In this document: piece by piece, positions 59,801 through 64,000 of the stretch
Position numbering within the stretch: the stretch's first letter is position 1
How the letters are laid out: every line of letters starts with the position of its first letter
Assembly (NCBI GenBank): GCA_034769895.1
Contig: CM068369.1
Coordinates: 151,894,074-151,958,073, forward strand
From: Magicicada septendecula
Lineage: Eukaryota > Arthropoda > Insecta > Hemiptera > Cicadidae
Direction: 5' to 3'
DNA: 64,000 nt
Notes under the pieces: generated by a model
Seen by the model: only the letters and a program-made list of their open reading frames with translations
Databases searched by the model: none
What the model was told of the DNA's origin: nothing
Program-made: the position numbers and the translations under genes

Positions 59801-61095
59801 AGTTGTAAGTGAATATAATGTGTTTATATTACAGAAGAACGGGCGTTTGTTTTGGAAACCTGCTACAAGCTGTCTGGAAATGTTGTAATGTCATAATGTT
59901 AACGTACTTTCGAAAGTGCAATGCCATCGAGAAGGAATACATTTTTATTTGACTAAGGAATTTGAAGAACCTCGATCATAATTAGATAGATTATAAAGTG
60001 GACCCTCAAAACTCTAACAGCAGAAAAAATTAGAAAACATTACCAATTTGATTGAGAGCCTTTGTTAATCGATCGCGAATTTATATGCAGAATATCACAT
60101 TCTGAAGAGTTCAGTTTATCGTATTGTGGATGAGTTTAAAATTATATTACTGCACAGGGTAATTGGAAAATATGAGCTGTTGAATGCTTTGACTTGTGGG
60201 ATGTCTGGCATAATTTAATTTTATCATAGGTGTAATTTTAATTGTCTTATAACTTTCCTGTAAGATTGGAAAAAAAAACAAGACTGATGGGCCTACATGT
60301 CAGTAGGAGCTGGATCTGCAGCATTGTTCCATTCCTCATCGTATAGCTTTCCTTAGCCTGTGCTACGTGTGAGCATAGATCTGGGGTCATTTTTATGTTG
60401 TCAGCTTGCTGGCGTTACAAGCGTTACAATTGCTAATCTCTAGTTGTATTAGCTAAATACTAGAAATTCTGCTTAATCATGTGTATTTTAGTACTACGAT
60501 GTGTGTTCATGATTAGTTTTCATTGGAACCATGAACTTTGAAGGATTGTGTGGTATTATCTGTAACTATTTTAATTGCGCTCATAAACTTTGCAGTGCAG
60601 TCACTCCTTGTTATCCGTGAAGATTACATCCTTTGAATGTGCCATGGTTAACAATACTGTGGTTAAAAAGACTTTTCTGATGTTTTTTTGTGTGCGTAAA
60701 GATTACGACCAGTGTGGGATACTTTCAGACTTTACGAAGAGTCACAAGCAAAATTTCCACTTATAGGCTAGACTCATTGTTCTTTTTTATTGTCCTGGTA
60801 GTAGTAAACCGATTGACACTAAATGCCCGACCAATCAAACCAGCACTTTGTCCTTGGCGTAGATCATCAAGCTCTATTACTTATGTTCAGGCATTCATAA
60901 CTTTTCGAGGGATTTTCACTTGCATGCACACTACTATTTGAATGTTTACGATACACGGATTGTTAATAATGTGAAAATGAAAACAGTTAAACATAAGTTA
61001 ATTTACTACTGTCCGTAAATTAATGATCTTTTTAAAAATGTTACTGTGGACATTTACACAACGTTACTTTACACAAAGAGACTAACAAACTTCGC
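59801..61095. other. intronic spacer, no gene seen
   Basis: AT-rich. No feature recognised. Confidence 0.4.
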
Positions 61096-61740
61096 CGCTG
61101 TGGCTTGTAGAAATACAAACTCTTGTGCAAGATATAATGTTGCCCATCGAAGTCCTCGAGGAGGCCAACTCCTCGAACTGGATGGAGTCAGGTACAGACT
61201 CCTGCAGCGCCGGTTACACAGACCCAAACCTTGGGTCCCGCCACCGAACGCTGGACGCACGATTTATTCCAATTATCAGCCCTGATACCGCCGAAAATCG
61301 ATTAACCCCGCGCTCCTGAAGGCAGCTTGCGCCAGAGTGGGTGTTACGGAGGGAGAAGGAGCCATGCTCTGCTACTAGGGTTCACTGGATTTGATGTTGG
61401 ATAGGACCACTGGAACAGGAGTGGTTTCCTATTGCACCTTCTTTACCAGGAACGACGGAACTCTTATTCGCGTTCGCCAGACGCACACCTTAGCCCAATA
61501 TAGCCGAAATACCGGTTCACCCATACGGCACAATGAGGCGATGTGTGTCAGATGAAGATGGCAGAAAACGGAGTCGCCATGGATTGCGGTATACGTCCTT
61601 TCCTCTTACCTACGGGGGGGGGGTTAACACCCAGGCCCCCACTTCGGGTGGGGATATTTCGGAGACAACAGGAAAGATCGAAAATTCCATCGATGGTGGA
61701 CTAATGTTGGCACAGGGGATGAAACTACTGTAAAGATCAG
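61096..61740. repeat. GC-rich repeat-like island, type unknown
   Basis: About 640 bp clearly richer in GC than the surrounding intron, with sharp-looking borders. It contains palindromic CCTCGAGGAGG, a 10-G run near 61614 and short open stretches on both strands, none of which matches a family I know. Probably an inserted repeat of LINE or SINE 5' type. Confidence 0.4.
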
Positions 61741-63204
61741 AGCTCTGAATCACTTCCTTTATTGTAGTTACTCTGGTGGTGTATCCCTTTATTGCTGCTT
61801 ACTCCAAGAAATTGACTACTGTATGTGCAATATTAGACTGTTAGTATGTTTCCATTAAAAATTATTTTAATACTATAGAGTAGATTACTGTTACAATTAC
61901 AGTACTATATTAACATTATTTTTACATGTTTTCAGTATTACTTATTCTGTCATTCATAAAATACATATATGGAGACAATATCATTAAGAAATAAATACAA
62001 AAATATTTTTGTATCCATGGATAAAACGTATGCGATTATCAAGGTATACTTTATTAAAAACACGTTGTTTTAGATTTAACGTATATTTTATTTTGCATAA
62101 CTCCAAATGTTTCGCCCATTCTGTGATAACGCATGGGTCATCATCACTGGCTAGCTGAGTCACTGAGGATATGTTGTCTTAGAATGGTAAAAACGTTTGG
62201 TAATCTTCTTGGTAAATCTGTAAATGAATTCATTTTATGTGCAGCCTTTTACACTGTGTTTATGAAAATCATGTGAGAAATAATCCATAATTTCGTTGAA
62301 CAACCTTTTTTTTTCTCAATATAAGACAGGTTTAACAAATATTGTTTTTAAATAAGAAACTTTTTTGTGGATTTTCTATATTAGATATTTATAGGTGTGA
62401 TCACAAACTGAAATAACTCAATTTGTTATGAGGAAAGAATTCTCAAATATTCCTAAATATATTTATGTGATATATATCTAGTTTGTATCCATTTTAATCA
62501 TCATTAATATAATTATCCATACTTAAATAATAAATAATAATAAACAATTAAATCTCTACTATGTAATGATGTGAATAAAATATTTCTGTAAACAATAATT
62601 TTTAAATGAATAAAATGCCTTTATTCTCTATGTACGTCATTATACAAGTATAATGACCACATGTCATATACACATTCAGTCATCTCTCTCCCCTTCTGGC
62701 TTGCTTTCAGTCTTCGATTTATGTCCTTATTTAACCATTATAAACTAATTCTGCATGAACATTGCCTTGTAACACGAAGCCACTACTTGTGTCTAGCCAA
62801 GCTGTTACATAGCGTTTCTTGTTTATTAATTCAAACTTCATAAGCAAGGCATTCCAGCTGACATATTACAGCACCGCGCAGCACTGACATTCTCATCTGC
62901 CAACCCTATCACAACAAACCCGAAGAAACTACACACGTAAAAGTGTATATCTAATCGTACAGAAAGGAATGAATATAAAATAAATTACTACTTTATAGTG
63001 TACTTTAATGCAGTAACTACTTTGTTACAGTTTATTGGATGAAGTTCAATAAAATGAACGGTTTAATATATTAATGAAATATTAAAACGAATGTTTGTTT
63101 CTTTCCTATAAAAATGTAATACGATAAACTTTCTGTTGTTGGGCAAAAATTGTGAAAATTTTCGATATTCACGAAAGTTAACTTTAAGTTATAATTTTAA
63201 ACTA
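61741..63204. other. AT-rich spacer with one hammerhead-like motif
   Basis: Minus strand 62150-62103: CCA/TGG stem I, GTGATGA, extra T, GACCCAT pairing with ATGGGC with one bulge, then GAAACATT. The first core base is G where the hammerhead consensus needs C, so this copy would be inactive. Confidence 0.4.
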
Positions 63205-64000
63205 CAGTCGGTACTCGATTAACGTCTAGTTACGTACCTGAAAACCACGACGTTAACTGAAACAGTTTTCCCCATAAGGAAACACGTTTTTTTTATAGGT
63301 TAGGTTTCACTATTTTGCTTGATGTAGACTAAGGTTGAGATTAACACTCGGAATATAAAATTCTTGTGCACATTTTTCTTTCTTATTAGTACAGTACATT
63401 GTGTAAATAAAAGCATACAAATTAACAAAAAACAGATGTGCTAGAAAAAAGTTTATTCTGCAGATTTTTGGAAATAACTATGGAGTGTTGTCTTCTTGGT
63501 GTTTTCGTAACTTTTTCTTTGTATAGTTCGTAGGAACAGGCTAAGCCTTCACTGACCGCTCTTTCTGCTTTAAAATTTCGTTTTTGATTACGATCTTCTT
63601 CTGCTAAGATATGTAATATTTCGTCTATGAGGCGGAATGCTGTAAACTAGTAAACATTTTGTAGTTAACATTCTTTCAGGTAGCCCTTGATCTTTATATT
63701 CGTCAAGGATTTGCGCTAATACTTCTTCAGTATCTTCGGAAGTTAAATTTACCAAACCTACTTCTTGAGGTTTGTTTAGCGTTTCCTTGTTCACGTTAGA
63801 AACAATTCGATTAAAGCCGATTCCTGTAATAACGTCTTTCATACAACCTGGCCGTAAATTACACCAAATCCTATTCATACACTGTTCGATAACTTCTTTC
63901 CATACAGTTGTTATCAATTGCTTGACGAATCTTAAAGCTTCATCAACTTTTTCATGCAGTAGGCTTATCCTCTCCGCATGTTGCTGTCAAAAGCTGGCTA
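63205..64000 (-). mobile_element. pogo/Tigger transposon, cut by the window edge
   Basis: The left end CAGTCGGTACTCGATTAACG follows TA (63203-63204). It has the 'CAG....CTCG.TTAACG' form of pogo/Tigger inverted ends, with a TA duplication. The transposase follows on the minus strand. The other end lies beyond 64000. Confidence 0.82.
63588..64000 (-). pseudogene. Tigger/TIGD1-like transposase, C-terminal part
   Basis: The minus strand reads VWKEVIEQCMNRIWCNLRPG then CMKDVITGIGFNRIVSNVNK, EVGLVNLTSEDTEEVLAQIL, DEYKDQGLPERML. The pattern 'W..v...tmn..W..lwPec......' to 'vgf..v...dv.elL......eLt.e.L' closes TIGD1/jerky-type DDE_1 transposases. An open frame covers 63588-63917 and upstream residues (ALRFVKQLI) continue to the edge. 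The catalytic DDE core would lie outside the window, so its integrity is unknown. Human TIGD proteins show such elements can be domesticated, but inverted ends beside this copy argue for an ordinary transposon. Confidence 0.78.

Overview
This window is AT-rich eukaryotic DNA, very probably from a hemimetabolous insect. A cockroach or termite would fit best, but that is an inference from the style of the LINE and transposon proteins and not a measurement. There are no operons, densely packed genes or bacterial signals. Instead the window shows long introns, many microsatellites and a dense layer of transposable elements of most major classes.

Only one host gene is convincing. A spliced coding exon at 40494-40713 (+) encodes the first 62 residues of a TMTC protein, an ER O-mannosyltransferase that glycosylates cadherins, and it looks most like TMTC3. 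A CpG-richer, E-box-bearing stretch at 38930-39160 is a plausible promoter and non-coding first exon. No further coding exon was recognised, so everything from 40714 to the right edge would be intron: more than 23 kb, filled with microsatellites and DNA transposons.

Layout. 1-4500: LINE pieces, a (TTC)n tract and a P-element-like transposase remnant. 4512-13637: a Ty3/gypsy LTR element on the minus strand with both LTRs and a 4-bp ATAT target duplication; a 2.9-kb LTR-like element with its own AGTT duplication sits inside its pol region. About 16.8-22.5 kb: a broken BEL/Pao element (+) that abuts an R1-clade LINE fragment. 24134-26258: a hAT transposon with terminal inverted repeats and an 8-bp duplication. 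26540-27440: a 41-bp minisatellite. 28044-28555 and 36391-36859: short elements with inverted ends. 30147-30850: a Harbinger-type element carrying a MADF exon. 31330-32300: a second R1-clade fragment. 50474-51921: an internally deleted PIF/Harbinger element with a TTA duplication. 53394-54030 and 56490-56700: mariner remnants. 57016-57460: a FLYWCH/MULE remnant. 63205 to the edge: a pogo/Tigger element.

The most unusual signal is a small RNA-like motif at about eight places on both strands. It has CTGANGA plus one base, a hairpin whose stem sequence differs from site to site but stays self-complementary, then GAAAC and a short palindrome. This is the layout of a type-I hammerhead ribozyme core with one extra base before stem II. 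Three of the copies lie in short elements with inverted ends, and one of those is a near-perfect 187-bp palindrome carrying the motif in both arms. Penelope-like or retrozyme-like elements are the likeliest source, but self-cleavage cannot be judged from sequence alone.
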